Of a DNA stretch of 64,000 bases, positions 43,874 through 52,235 are shown piece by piece. The DNA lies in the NCBI GenBank assembly GCA_944378225.1, contig CALWGE010000002.1:1-64000 (forward strand), in the 5' to 3' direction. Origin of the DNA: an uncultured Merdimonas sp. (GTDB taxonomy: Bacteria; Bacillota; Clostridia; Lachnospirales; Lachnospiraceae). A program made the translations under genes and the position numbers. Within the stretch, counting starts at the first letter, position 1; each line of letters starts with the position of its first letter. A model generated the notes under the pieces. It did not search any database and had not been told where the DNA came from. It saw only the letters and a program-made list of their open reading frames with translations.

Positions 43874-45067
43874 TCATAACTCCGCAGTATTTGATGCACA
43901 AAGCTTATAGATTTCTATCATCGCTTTTTTATCAATGGGTACAAAATGACCTACCGGAATTGTATCTCCAAAAGTAGCTTTATCTGCCATTTCCTCAAAA
44001 GCATCTTCCGGAATCCCTGCCTCAGCCAACGTAATTGGCATATCCAGACTCTTAAAGAACTGGCAGAGTCTGCGAATCCCTTCCAGAATGATCTCTTCTT
44101 TTTTTCCAAAAGCAATGTCCACATCAAATACCCTTACTGCAAACTGAACAAAACGATCCATGTCATGTTTATATACATAGCGCATCCATGCCGGCAATAC
44201 GATAGATACGCTGGCTCCATGCGCCAAATCATATTTTCCGCTTAATTCTATGCCAATACGATGGGAAGCCCAGTCCTGCTCACGACCCACGTTTAAGGAA
44301 CCATTGTGAGCCACCGTACCTGCCCAGAAAATTTCTGCTCTGGCATTATAATCTGCAGGATATCTGTATGTTTTTTGACCATTAATAATAATACATCTCA
44401 TGACCGCTTCGCAAAGCCGATCTGTAATATCTACCTCCGTTGTGTTTGTAAAATACCGCTCCATAACATGTGACAACATATCCACTACGCCACAACCAAT
44501 CTGATACGGCGGAAGAGAAAAAGTAAGCTCCGGATTTAAGATTGAAAAAACAGGCCGAATCAAATTCAGATTAATGCTTTTTTTCAGCCATCCTTCCTCA
44601 TTTGTAATAACACAGCTCAGGCTGGACTCGCTGCCTGCCGCAGGAATAGTACAAATGGATGCAGTGGGAAGTGTATGTTTGGGAACATCTTTTCCGATAA
44701 AGAAATCCCAGACATCTCCTTCATAAGGCACACCCACACCTATAGCTTTAGCTGTATCAATGACGCTGGCTCCTCCTATAGCCAAAATAAAATTAATTCC
44801 TTCTGTACGGCAAAGCTCAATTCCTTTCCGTACAAGTCCTAAGCGCGGATTGGGCTTTACTCCGCCCAAATCATAAATTTCTATTCCCTGCGCTTTTATG
44901 GATGCACTCACCCGATCATAAAGCCCATCCTTTTTGATTCGCTCTGAGCCGTACACCAGAAGAATCCTGCTGCAGTCACTATACTGCCGGATCTTCTCTC
45001 CTACCTGGTTTTCTGTTCCCTTTCCAAACAATAATTCTGTTGTATTCGAAAATTCAAAGTTATCCAT
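43874..45067 (-). CDS. Iron-containing alcohol dehydrogenase (BDH-like)
   Basis: A 397-residue group III alcohol dehydrogenase. The N-terminus F-G-K-G-T-E-N-Q-V, the NAD(P)-binding I-G-G-A-S-V-I-D-T-A-K and the metal histidine region (L-S-H-V-M-E-R-Y-F and H-G-A-S-V-S-I-V-L-P) are present. It belongs to the branch of butanol dehydrogenase-like enzymes acting on aldehydes or keto compounds. In this operon it may reduce a keto-sugar acid to an aldonate, taking the place of UxuB, or reduce an aldehyde from aldolase cleavage. The assignment is contextual. Confidence 0.85.
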   Translation of the reverse strand: MDNFEFSNTTELLFGKGTENQVGEKIRQYSDCSRILLVYGSERIKKDGLYDRVSASIKAQGIEIYDLGGVKPNPRLGLVRKGIELCRTEGINFILAIGGASVIDTAKAIGVGVPYEGDVWDFFIGKDVPKHTLPTASICTIPAAGSESSLSCVITNEEGWLKKSINLNLIRPVFSILNPELTFSLPPYQIGCGVVDMLSHVMERYFTNTTEVDITDRLCEAVMRCIIINGQKTYRYPADYNARAEIFWAGTVAHNGSLNVGREQDWASHRIGIELSGKYDLAHGASVSIVLPAWMRYVYKHDMDRFVQFAVRVFDVDIAFGKKEEIILEGIRRLCQFFKSLDMPITLAEAGIPEDAFEEMADKATFGDTIPVGHFVPIDKKAMIEIYKLCASNTAEL

Positions 45068-45134
45068 ATGTTTTCCCGTACGTTCTTATCATTAAAAACG
45101 TAAATTTTCCTTTCTCTTAAATATGTAAAAATAT

Positions 45135-46160
45135 TTACCTCTGAACTCGTCCGGTACCGTCACCTTCCATGAGTTTCTTTACTTCAGATACATCCACCTG
45201 ATTAAAATCTCCAGGTATGCTGTGTTTCAGACAGGATGCCGCTACAGCAAACTCAAGTGCCTTCTGTTTACTCTCATAATGATTCAATCCGTAAATCAAA
45301 CCACCCGCAAAGCTGTCTCCGCCTCCAACCCGGTCTACAATATCACGTATCTCATATTTGGTGGATACATAAAAGTTCTGCCGATCATTCATACAGGCCG
45401 ACCATCCATTCCAGTCTGCACTGTGACTTTCTCTCAAAGTAATGGCAATACATTTCATATCCGGATAAGCTTCCAATACCCTGTCACTCAAATAGCGGTA
45501 TTTCTCCTTATCCAATTTCCCGGATTCTACTGCGACATCCGCAGCAATTCCCAGAGACTTCTGTACATCTTCTTCATTGGCAATAGCTACGTCTGCATAT
45601 TTCACAATTTCAGGCATAACTTGTGAAGCACTTTTTCCATATTTCCAAAGATTCTTCCTATAATTTAAATCACAGGAAACTGTAATGCTGCGTTTCTTCG
45701 CTTCGCGGACACTATCTAATGTGAGTCCCATAGCCTTTTCTGAAACAGCCGGCGTTATACCGGAAACATGGAACCACTGTACCCCGTCAAAAATCCTGTC
45801 CCAGTCAAATAAATCGCAAGACGCTTCTGCCAAAGCAGAACCAGCCCGGTCATAAACTACTTTTGAGGGTCTCTGATTTGCACCGGCCTCCAGATAATAG
45901 ATTCCCATCCGTCCTTCACACCGGCAAATCCGCGAGGTATCCACACCAAATCTACGCAGTTCTCTTATACACGCATCTCCAATTGCATGATCTGGAAGCA
46001 CTGTTAAAAATCCTGCATCCATTCCAAAATTCGCAAGAGAAACCGCTACATTCGCTTCTCCTCCTCCAAAGACAGCCTCAAGTACCGGAGACTGAAAAAA
46101 ACGTTCCTGTCCCGGGGCTTTCAGTCTGAGCATAATCTCTCCAAATGTTAAATATTTCAT
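45135..46160 (-). CDS. kdgK: PfkB-family sugar kinase, probable 2-keto-3-deoxygluconate kinase
   Basis: A 341-residue ribokinase-fold kinase. The N-terminal [12 protein letters not shown] binds sugar; the C-terminal [11 protein letters not shown] holds the catalytic aspartate and anion hole. Likeness to KdgK rather than fructokinase is supported by the neighbouring KDPG aldolase and mannonate dehydratase genes. It would phosphorylate KDG to KDPG. Gap to the aldolase gene is 18 bases. Confidence 0.88.
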   Translation of the reverse strand: MKYLTFGEIMLRLKAPGQERFFQSPVLEAVFGGGEANVAVSLANFGMDAGFLTVLPDHAIGDACIRELRRFGVDTSRICRCEGRMGIYYLEAGANQRPSKVVYDRAGSALAEASCDLFDWDRIFDGVQWFHVSGITPAVSEKAMGLTLDSVREAKKRSITVSCDLNYRKNLWKYGKSASQVMPEIVKYADVAIANEEDVQKSLGIAADVAVESGKLDKEKYRYLSDRVLEAYPDMKCIAITLRESHSADWNGWSACMNDRQNFYVSTKYEIRDIVDRVGGGDSFAGGLIYGLNHYESKQKALEFAVAASCLKHSIPGDFNQVDVSEVKKLMEGDGTGRVQR

Positions 46161-46178
46161 GTTTGTTCCTCTTTCTTT

Positions 46179-46835
46179 TCAGCCTCCGCAGGCTCCACGA
46201 ATATTTAAAACCACATCATGGGCTTTTTGACATAAAGCCGTAATTTTTTCAAAATTTTTTTCGTCTATATCCGCCTTTGAACAAAGCCAGCTTCCTCCCA
46301 CCGCATAAACAAACGGTGCAGAAACATATTCGCACAAGCATTCCTCACCGATACCACCGGTGGGAATAAACCGAACACCACTAAAAGGGCCTGCCAGACT
46401 CTTCATAGCTGAAAGTCCTCCATAGACATTTGCAGGGAAAAATTTAATTACTTTCAATCCACTGGAAACTGCTTTGGTAATTTCCGTAGGCGTAACGCAT
46501 CCCGGGACAACAGGTATCTTCTGTTCCTGACACCATGACACCACTTCATCACTCCAACCAGGGGACACTATAAATTTCGCTCCTGCTTTAACAGCATCCT
46601 TACATTGTTTTAAATTCAACACAGTGCCGGCTCCTACCAGCATATCCGGACAAGCCTCAGCCACTCTGGAAATACAGTTTTTTGCAGCTGCTGTGCGAAA
46701 TGTAATCTCCATTACATCAATTCCTCCGCTCAGCAAAGCCTTTGCCAGCGGGACTGCATCTTCCTCATTTTCTAAGACCGCCACAGGCACTACTCCTGCG
46801 TTTCTGAGACTTTCCAACACTTCCATCTTTTTCAT
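46179..46835 (-). CDS. eda: KDPG/KHG aldolase
   Basis: A 218-residue class I aldolase; the start at 46835 follows GGGGAGA. The Schiff-base lysine lies in A-G-A-K-F-I-V-S-P-G-W, and K-F-F-P-A-N-V-Y-G-G is the second family block. It splits 2-keto-3-deoxy-6-phosphogluconate into pyruvate and glyceraldehyde-3-phosphate, ending the aldonate pathway of operon 2. The V-P-G-C-V-T-P-T-E loop is also conserved. Confidence 0.93.
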   Translation of the reverse strand: MKKMEVLESLRNAGVVPVAVLENEEDAVPLAKALLSGGIDVMEITFRTAAAKNCISRVAEACPDMLVGAGTVLNLKQCKDAVKAGAKFIVSPGWSDEVVSWCQEQKIPVVPGCVTPTEITKAVSSGLKVIKFFPANVYGGLSAMKSLAGPFSGVRFIPTGGIGEECLCEYVSAPFVYAVGGSWLCSKADIDEKNFEKITALCQKAHDVVLNIRGACGG

Positions 46836-46871
46836 GCTTTCTCCCCAGAACGTTATAACAATCACTACATT

Positions 46872-47753
46872 TTAATTCCTGTTTTCCGGCATCCCCCATA
46901 CGTCTGCCTTTCCGATACTTCCAAACAGTTCCATTTTCTGAGCTATTACATTTCTGGCTTCTTCAATGGCGGGACTTAATACTTTTGCAGGAACAAACTC
47001 CCCTGTTTCTGTTAATACCTCATTCAGCTTTCGAAAATATGCATATTTAAAATCACTTGAAATATTCACTTTTCTAATTCCAATACGGCAAGCCTGACGG
47101 ACTTCCTCATCCGGATTATTGCTGCCGCCGTGAAGTACCAGCGGCACAGGAGCCACTTCCTTGATTTTCTGCAGAAGCTCTAACTGCAACTTGGGGACAA
47201 ATCCTTCCGGATATCTGCCGTGAGCAGTTCCGATGGCAATCGCCAGACAATCAACACCCGTACGCGTTACAAAATCTACTACATCCTCGGGATTTGTGTA
47301 TGTTACATTGGCCACACCTCCCTCATCCGAATTCACCATCGTACCAATAGTACCAATCTCACCTTCCACTGACACACCTACCATATGGGCAAGTCTCACT
47401 ACCTCCGCAGTCTTTGCCATATTCTCTTCATATGGTAAAGCAGATCCATCAAACATGACAGAAGTAAAGCCTGCCTGGATAGCTTTCATGCATTCTTCCA
47501 GTGTTTTTCCGTGGTCAAGATGAAGAACAAAGGGTACCTTGCTATTGGACAGACGTTCACGCACATATGCATAAAACTCTTTTGTAGCAAAGTTAAATTC
47601 TCCCGGAGCAGCTTCTATAATTGCCGGTGCATCCTGCTTTTCAGCCTCCTCTACTACAGAGCGGAAAAGAGAACTCTCTGTTGCATTAAATGCACCTACC
47701 GCAAACCCATATTTATCTGCAACCTTTAACATATTTTTCATATTAATTAACAT
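46872..47753 (-). CDS. Class II ketose-bisphosphate aldolase paralogue, operon 2
   Basis: A 293-residue zinc aldolase with the same layout as the operon 1 enzyme: H-L-D-H-G-K-T zinc/catalytic motif near residue 80 and V-L-H-G-G-S-N-N near 205. It would generate dihydroxyacetone phosphate plus an aldehyde from a PTS-derived ketose phosphate. Having both this and the KDPG aldolase in one operon suggests two branches of metabolism or a broad substrate range. A long inverted repeat lies between it and the EIIC gene. Confidence 0.9.
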   Translation of the reverse strand: MLINMKNMLKVADKYGFAVGAFNATESSLFRSVVEEAEKQDAPAIIEAAPGEFNFATKEFYAYVRERLSNSKVPFVLHLDHGKTLEECMKAIQAGFTSVMFDGSALPYEENMAKTAEVVRLAHMVGVSVEGEIGTIGTMVNSDEGGVANVTYTNPEDVVDFVTRTGVDCLAIAIGTAHGRYPEGFVPKLQLELLQKIKEVAPVPLVLHGGSNNPDEEVRQACRIGIRKVNISSDFKYAYFRKLNEVLTETGEFVPAKVLSPAIEEARNVIAQKMELFGSIGKADVWGMPENRN

Positions 47754-47783
47754 TTTTCTTCTCCTTGTACTTTTGATAAAAAG

Positions 47784-47870
47784 AATACTGCATGAAATGT
47801 ACAGCAGATATCTTTGTTCCTGGGTACCCGTCTTTTATACATCCACTATGTATCATTTTCATGCAGTATT
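47784..47870 (-). terminator. Long-loop hairpin with a U-tract between EIIC and aldolase genes of operon 2
   Basis: A perfect 14-base inverted repeat (AATACTGCATGAAA at 47784 and its complement at 47857) with a 59-base loop that can fold further. On the minus strand the right arm is followed by CTTTTTATC, so it can act as an intra-operon terminator, attenuator or processing site. Confidence 0.55.
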
Positions 47871-47902
47871 ATGTTCCATGTTCAGCAGCTTAAAAAAATT
47901 TT

Positions 47903-49000
47903 TTAAAATTTTTCAATTGTAAAATCCACATCTGAAGAATCATTTACATCTATATCCAGAACATTTACACCCAGTTCATCAAATTTCTCATCTTCATCTG
48001 TAACCGGCTTTTTAATAACTGCCAAAATAACTCCCGTGATTACACTGCCAATAGCCAGAGCCAGACAGAACTGAAGAGGATTTGTCATCAACGGCACTGT
48101 GAGCATTCCGCCATGAGGAACCACCTGCTCCGTTCCCCATACCATACACAATGCTCCCGCAACAGCAGAACCCACACAGCAGGAAAATACAACACGAATC
48201 AGATCACGGGCGGCTATGGGAATTACACCCTCTGTAATCATGCAAAATCCCATGGGTACAGCCGCTTTTAAAGATTCCTTTTCAGATTTAGTAAACTTAT
48301 GACGTGCCAGAAGGCAGGCAATTGCAATTCCAAATGGTGGGATCATGGAACCAACAAATTTGATACTTTCAGGTCCATATATGCCATCAACCATCAGACC
48401 ATTTACAAAGGTAGACATAGTCTTATTCACGGGTCCGCCAAAATCAAAGCAGGCCATTGCTCCCAGTACAGCACCAAATACAATTTTTGAACCTGTCTGA
48501 AGGTTTGTGATCCATTCAGTCAAAACCTGCTGCAGCCATGCAAAGGGAAGACCAACTATGGTATACATCATAACTCCCGCTGCTGCGGTAACAACTACCG
48601 GAATAATCATAACAGACATCAAGCCGCGCATCGGTTTCGGAAGTTTTACATATTTCTTTACCGCAAGGACAAGATAACCTACAAGAAAACCTCCTGCAAT
48701 TCCACCAATAAAGCCCGCTTTTACTGCAGTACAGACAAAACCTACGATAATTCCAGGCGCAATACCAGGTTTGTCGGATATAGAATAAGCAACACCAGCA
48801 GTAATAACCGGTACTACCATACTCATACCAAAGTTTCCACACTGATACAGCCAATAGCCTAATCCGGTAACAGAGTTTCTTACATCACTGTCGATTACCT
48901 GGCCTAACGCCATACATAATCCGGCAGCAACTACCAGCGGAATCATATATCCAATTCCCGTTAAAATATGTTTCTTTATAGCAGTACCATTAAGTTTCAT
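47903..49000 (-). CDS. PTS EIIC permease, fructose family (operon 2)
   Basis: A 365-residue membrane protein paralogous to the operon 1 permease along its whole length (H-I-L-T-G-I-G-Y-M-I-P-L-V-V-A-A-G at the start, F-D-F-G-G-P-V-N-K and G-V-I-P-I-A-A-R-D). The start at 49000 has GGGGG eight bases upstream; the longer frame would run into the EIIB stop. The C-terminal tail is acidic (V-T-D-E-D-E-K-F-D-E-L), again like operon 1. The substrate is unknown. Confidence 0.92.
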   Translation of the reverse strand: MKLNGTAIKKHILTGIGYMIPLVVAAGLCMALGQVIDSDVRNSVTGLGYWLYQCGNFGMSMVVPVITAGVAYSISDKPGIAPGIIVGFVCTAVKAGFIGGIAGGFLVGYLVLAVKKYVKLPKPMRGLMSVMIIPVVVTAAAGVMMYTIVGLPFAWLQQVLTEWITNLQTGSKIVFGAVLGAMACFDFGGPVNKTMSTFVNGLMVDGIYGPESIKFVGSMIPPFGIAIACLLARHKFTKSEKESLKAAVPMGFCMITEGVIPIAARDLIRVVFSCCVGSAVAGALCMVWGTEQVVPHGGMLTVPLMTNPLQFCLALAIGSVITGVILAVIKKPVTDEDEKFDELGVNVLDIDVNDSSDVDFTIEKF

Positions 49001-49019
49001 TTGTAATCCCCCTTCTCTC

Positions 49020-49340
49020 TCAGTCTTCATTCGCATTTAAAGCTTTTTCAATTTTAACCAGAAGTTCCACCGGATTCTTAATTGCCGCGGCTGTACCTAC
49101 ACGAATAACTGTTTTTCCTTTAAACCGGTTTTCTCCGTTCACCTTTACATCTACGGCCAAAATTACCACATCAGCCTCTGCAATTTCTTCCGGAGTCAGG
49201 GAATCTTCTGTTCCGATTGTTCCCTGTGTCTCAATTTTAGCCGTGTGTCCTAATCTTTTGGCTGCACTGACCAGTTTTTCCTTTGCCATGTACGTATGTG
49301 CGATTCCCGCTGTACACGCTGCTACACCTACAATTTTCAA
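49020..49340 (-). CDS. PTS EIIB component, fructose family (operon 2)
   Basis: A 106-residue protein with the same N-terminus as the operon 1 EIIB (M-K-I-V-G-V-A-A-C-T-A-G), phosphorylated on Cys9. The start overlaps the EIIA stop by four bases. Together with its EIIA and EIIC it makes a complete permease. Confidence 0.92.
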   Translation of the reverse strand: MKIVGVAACTAGIAHTYMAKEKLVSAAKRLGHTAKIETQGTIGTEDSLTPEEIAEADVVILAVDVKVNGENRFKGKTVIRVGTAAAIKNPVELLVKIEKALNANED

Positions 49341-49810
49341 GCTACTTCTCCTTTCTTACTGAATAATTGAATTACCTCCTGACTGTCTTCACATTGGAAT
49401 AACTTCTGCACAATCGTTTCATCACACAGTGAAACTGCCATTTGAGCCAACAATGTGACCAGTTTCGATTTATCATTGGTGTTTACTGCAAACATAATAA
49501 TTAAACGTGAGGGGCCTTCTCCAATACTTTCCCATTCAATATCCTGATCACAGCGGGCTACCGCCACAGATGTACGAATAACTGCATCCGACTTTCCATG
49601 AGGTATTGCCACTCCATCACCAAGTCCCGTTGCTCCTTCTGCTTCACGCAGATAAACATCTTTTATAAACTCCTCTTTTGAAGATAAAACTCCAGCTTTC
49701 ATCAACATGGTAGCCATCTCTTCAATCACTTCTTCTTTCGTGGTTGCCTGCATATGAAGATTTACACAGGATTCCTGTATAATATCTCCGATAAACAGTT
49801 CTTCTTCCAT
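49337..49810 (-). CDS. PTS EIIA component, fructose/mannitol family (operon 2)
   Basis: A 157-residue phosphocarrier with His71 in A-I-P-H-G-K-S, after R-E-A-E-G-A-T-G-L-G. Ribosome site AGGAGG precedes the ATG. It is the first structural gene of operon 2, behind a 102-base gap that holds a perfect palindrome, so transcription may be controlled separately from the regulator gene. Confidence 0.92.
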   Translation of the reverse strand: MEEELFIGDIIQESCVNLHMQATTKEEVIEEMATMLMKAGVLSSKEEFIKDVYLREAEGATGLGDGVAIPHGKSDAVIRTSVAVARCDQDIEWESIGEGPSRLIIMFAVNTNDKSKLVTLLAQMAVSLCDETIVQKLFQCEDSQEVIQLFSKKGEVA

Positions 49811-49842
49811 ATTATTTCCTCCTGCCTTTTGTATAAATTAAA

Positions 49843-49856
49843 TTACAGCGCTGTAA
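49843..49856. promoter_or_regulatory. Perfect 14-base palindrome upstream of operon 2 EIIA
   Basis: TTACAGCGCTGTAA, 33 bases before the EIIA start and in the gap behind the regulator gene. It is a likely operator; its regulator could be the PRD protein or a separate repressor. Confidence 0.5.
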
Positions 49857-49912
49857 CTAATATCAAAATTAAAACCTAAAATTTATACCCTGCTTTTTTA
49901 CTTCTATTTTCT

Positions 49913-51937
49913 TTATAAAATTAAGCTATTCAATATATCAGCTATCTCAGCTTCATTTAGTGCACCCTTAATTTTTTTATTCCACTCCTCGTGAGAACCA
50001 TTGATTACAGAAATAAAATTCTTATAAAATCTTAAAACGCTTTCTGACATTTCCTGCTGGTCATCCGGAGTAAATGCAACCAGATAAATCTGATTTACCT
50101 GAACTTCTTTACTCCATGGAATTTCATCTTCCAGAAATGCAGCTGCAATAACAGTCCGAACCACTTCTGAAATGGCACCATGAGGGAAAGCAATCTGTGT
50201 TCCAATTTCTGTACTCATTTTCTTCTCCCGCAGAACAGTAGACTCTCTGAAAGAATCTGTTACATAGCCCGCTTCTGCAAGTTCATTGCACATCATATTA
50301 ATTACAGAAAATTTGTCCTTTCCTTTTACATTTCTCCAGATAAATTCTTTTCGAAAAAGTTTACGCCTTGATCTCCATGTACGTGAAAGGTTTTTTGCAT
50401 GTGCTTTTTCCCGCAAAATATTGCGCATGACATTTTCCACAGCCGAAATATCATAATCCAGTAATAAGGCATCTACAACTACCACTGGTTTTTCATCACA
50501 ACGAATTTCCCGGGTGGTAGAGATAATCATATCGCAGTCACAATTTTTGATCTTAGATAAATCTCTCATCGAAAACTCAAAAGCAATCTTTAACCCCTCT
50601 ACCTGCTGCTCCAGTTTTTTATGAAGAAGCTGCATCAGCCCAATTCCATAAGAATCACACACCAGGCATGCATTCACATTCGAATTTCTTCGAAGCATTG
50701 CCCCTCCCAACAATAGTGTAAGATAACTGGTTTCATCCTCATCCAGGATAATTCCCAGTTCCTTTTCTACAAACACAGAAATGCCCTGAATCGCCATAAA
50801 AATATCATGATATTTCTGTCTGATTTGTTTTGTCAAAGGATTGCGATGATGTATCCCATATTTCTTTCTGGCAATCATGGAACGAAGCTGTAAAAACAGA
50901 TTTTCAACAAAATATTCATCATGCCTTAACTCGTATTCCACCATATCTTCTATCAGCCGCACCATCTTCATCGTACACCGGCACAGTTCCAAAGACTGCA
51001 GCTGACAAAACTGGCGGGCTTCCGCAGTTAAAAACTTTTGAATATCCGTAACCTGCAGCACTGATGCAAGATAATCTTTCTCTGTCATCGGTATATGAAT
51101 TTCATAATACTTCTCTAATTCTTCTACCAAATACGAAGCAATGGAATCATCAAATTCGCTGTCTATTTTTGTTGTACACATTGTAAAAAAATCCAGAGGA
51201 TTATTTTTACGAATGTTCCAGACAGAAAATGAAATCATAATCTGTGCCTGCTGAAATCCTTCATACGTAAAGCAAAACCCAAACTTTTTTTCTGTATTTT
51301 TGATGGCTGTAATTACGCCATTTATATCAAAGCCATCAAAAATTTTGGCATAAAAGCAACTAACCTCACTGTTATATTTGCTCTTGTCTCTGCTTTCAAA
51401 AAATGAAATTCCTTTTTTTTCTATATCAGTCCACAAGTGAAAAAAAGCACTGCTTATCACATATCTTTCTTTCTGATCAGAAACTACCAGATTCATCCCT
51501 TCGCCTTTTTCTTTTTCAACATGAATTCTGTTCATTTCCAGCCAGGTACAAACCTGCGGCAGAAGTTTCTGTATCATGGTCCTGCTGGCATATAGCTGAG
51601 CCTGTAAATTCTTAAAACTCAGATTTCTCTTTTTTAGTAATTCAAAAATAATGGTATATACCATTTTCTCATTACCAGCTTCCAGCTCTTTGGTTAAATA
51701 TTTTTGTACATTTAATTTCTCCCAACACTCATCTGTAATGCGTAAATATACCCCGGCATGAGGTTTGGATTCTATTTTTCCCAGTCCTTCCTTTTGTAAT
51801 AGTGCCCGGATTGCATTGAGTTCATTGCGGACAGTTTTTTGTGAAACACGAAGATGCTCTGCTATACATTGAACCGTCACATATTCATCAGCATCACGTA
51901 AATATCTCATAATTGTCCATTGTCTGGCACTCAACAA
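49913..51937 (-). CDS. PRD-containing PTS-regulated transcription regulator, operon 2
   Basis: A 674-residue regulator starting with TTG behind GGGAGGTGA. The N-terminal helix-turn-helix reads V-Q-C-I-A-E-H-L-R-V-S-Q-K-T-V-R-N-E-L. PRD domains occupy about residues 190-420, followed by an EIIB-like domain and a C-terminal EIIA domain with I-A-F-P-H-G-A-I. The general layout is like the operon 1 regulator, but here the gene leads the operon instead of sitting inside it. A TATAAT box lies about 50 bases upstream. Confidence 0.9.
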   Translation of the reverse strand: MLSARQWTIMRYLRDADEYVTVQCIAEHLRVSQKTVRNELNAIRALLQKEGLGKIESKPHAGVYLRITDECWEKLNVQKYLTKELEAGNEKMVYTIIFELLKKRNLSFKNLQAQLYASRTMIQKLLPQVCTWLEMNRIHVEKEKGEGMNLVVSDQKERYVISSAFFHLWTDIEKKGISFFESRDKSKYNSEVSCFYAKIFDGFDINGVITAIKNTEKKFGFCFTYEGFQQAQIMISFSVWNIRKNNPLDFFTMCTTKIDSEFDDSIASYLVEELEKYYEIHIPMTEKDYLASVLQVTDIQKFLTAEARQFCQLQSLELCRCTMKMVRLIEDMVEYELRHDEYFVENLFLQLRSMIARKKYGIHHRNPLTKQIRQKYHDIFMAIQGISVFVEKELGIILDEDETSYLTLLLGGAMLRRNSNVNACLVCDSYGIGLMQLLHKKLEQQVEGLKIAFEFSMRDLSKIKNCDCDMIISTTREIRCDEKPVVVVDALLLDYDISAVENVMRNILREKAHAKNLSRTWRSRRKLFRKEFIWRNVKGKDKFSVINMMCNELAEAGYVTDSFRESTVLREKKMSTEIGTQIAFPHGAISEVVRTVIAAAFLEDEIPWSKEVQVNQIYLVAFTPDDQQEMSESVLRFYKNFISVINGSHEEWNKKIKGALNEAEIADILNSLIL

Positions 51938-51984
51938 GATATCACCTCCCGATGTCCGCCAGCCTTATTCCATCTGACAGACAC

Positions 51985-51990
51985 ATTATA
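51985..51990 (-). promoter_or_regulatory. -10 box upstream of the operon 2 regulator
   Basis: Perfect TATAAT on the minus strand; no good -35 at normal spacing, so an activator may be required. Confidence 0.4.
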
Positions 51991-52146
51991 GCATTTAATA
52001 TTTTTATTGTTTTTTTGGTTTTTTACCACATTTGCCAAACATCATTTCCAGATTTCTTTGTATTGCGTACAAATAATTCTGATATTTTTTGTTTTTTATA
52101 AAGAATATCAAAAAGTGCTCTAAGATGTAAAAACTTTACCGTAACA

Positions 52147-52195
52147 CAAAAAAGTGCCACACAATCATCTCCTATCGATGATCTTGTGACACTTT
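52147..52195 (-). terminator. Terminator behind the phosphoglucomutase gene
   Basis: A stem pairing AAAGTG-CACA...GATCATC-type arms with a short loop, followed on the minus strand by a run of six T. Confidence 0.8.
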
Positions 52196-52235
52196 CCTGC
52201 AAACTATTCTTCGTCCTTACACAATAATTACTTTG

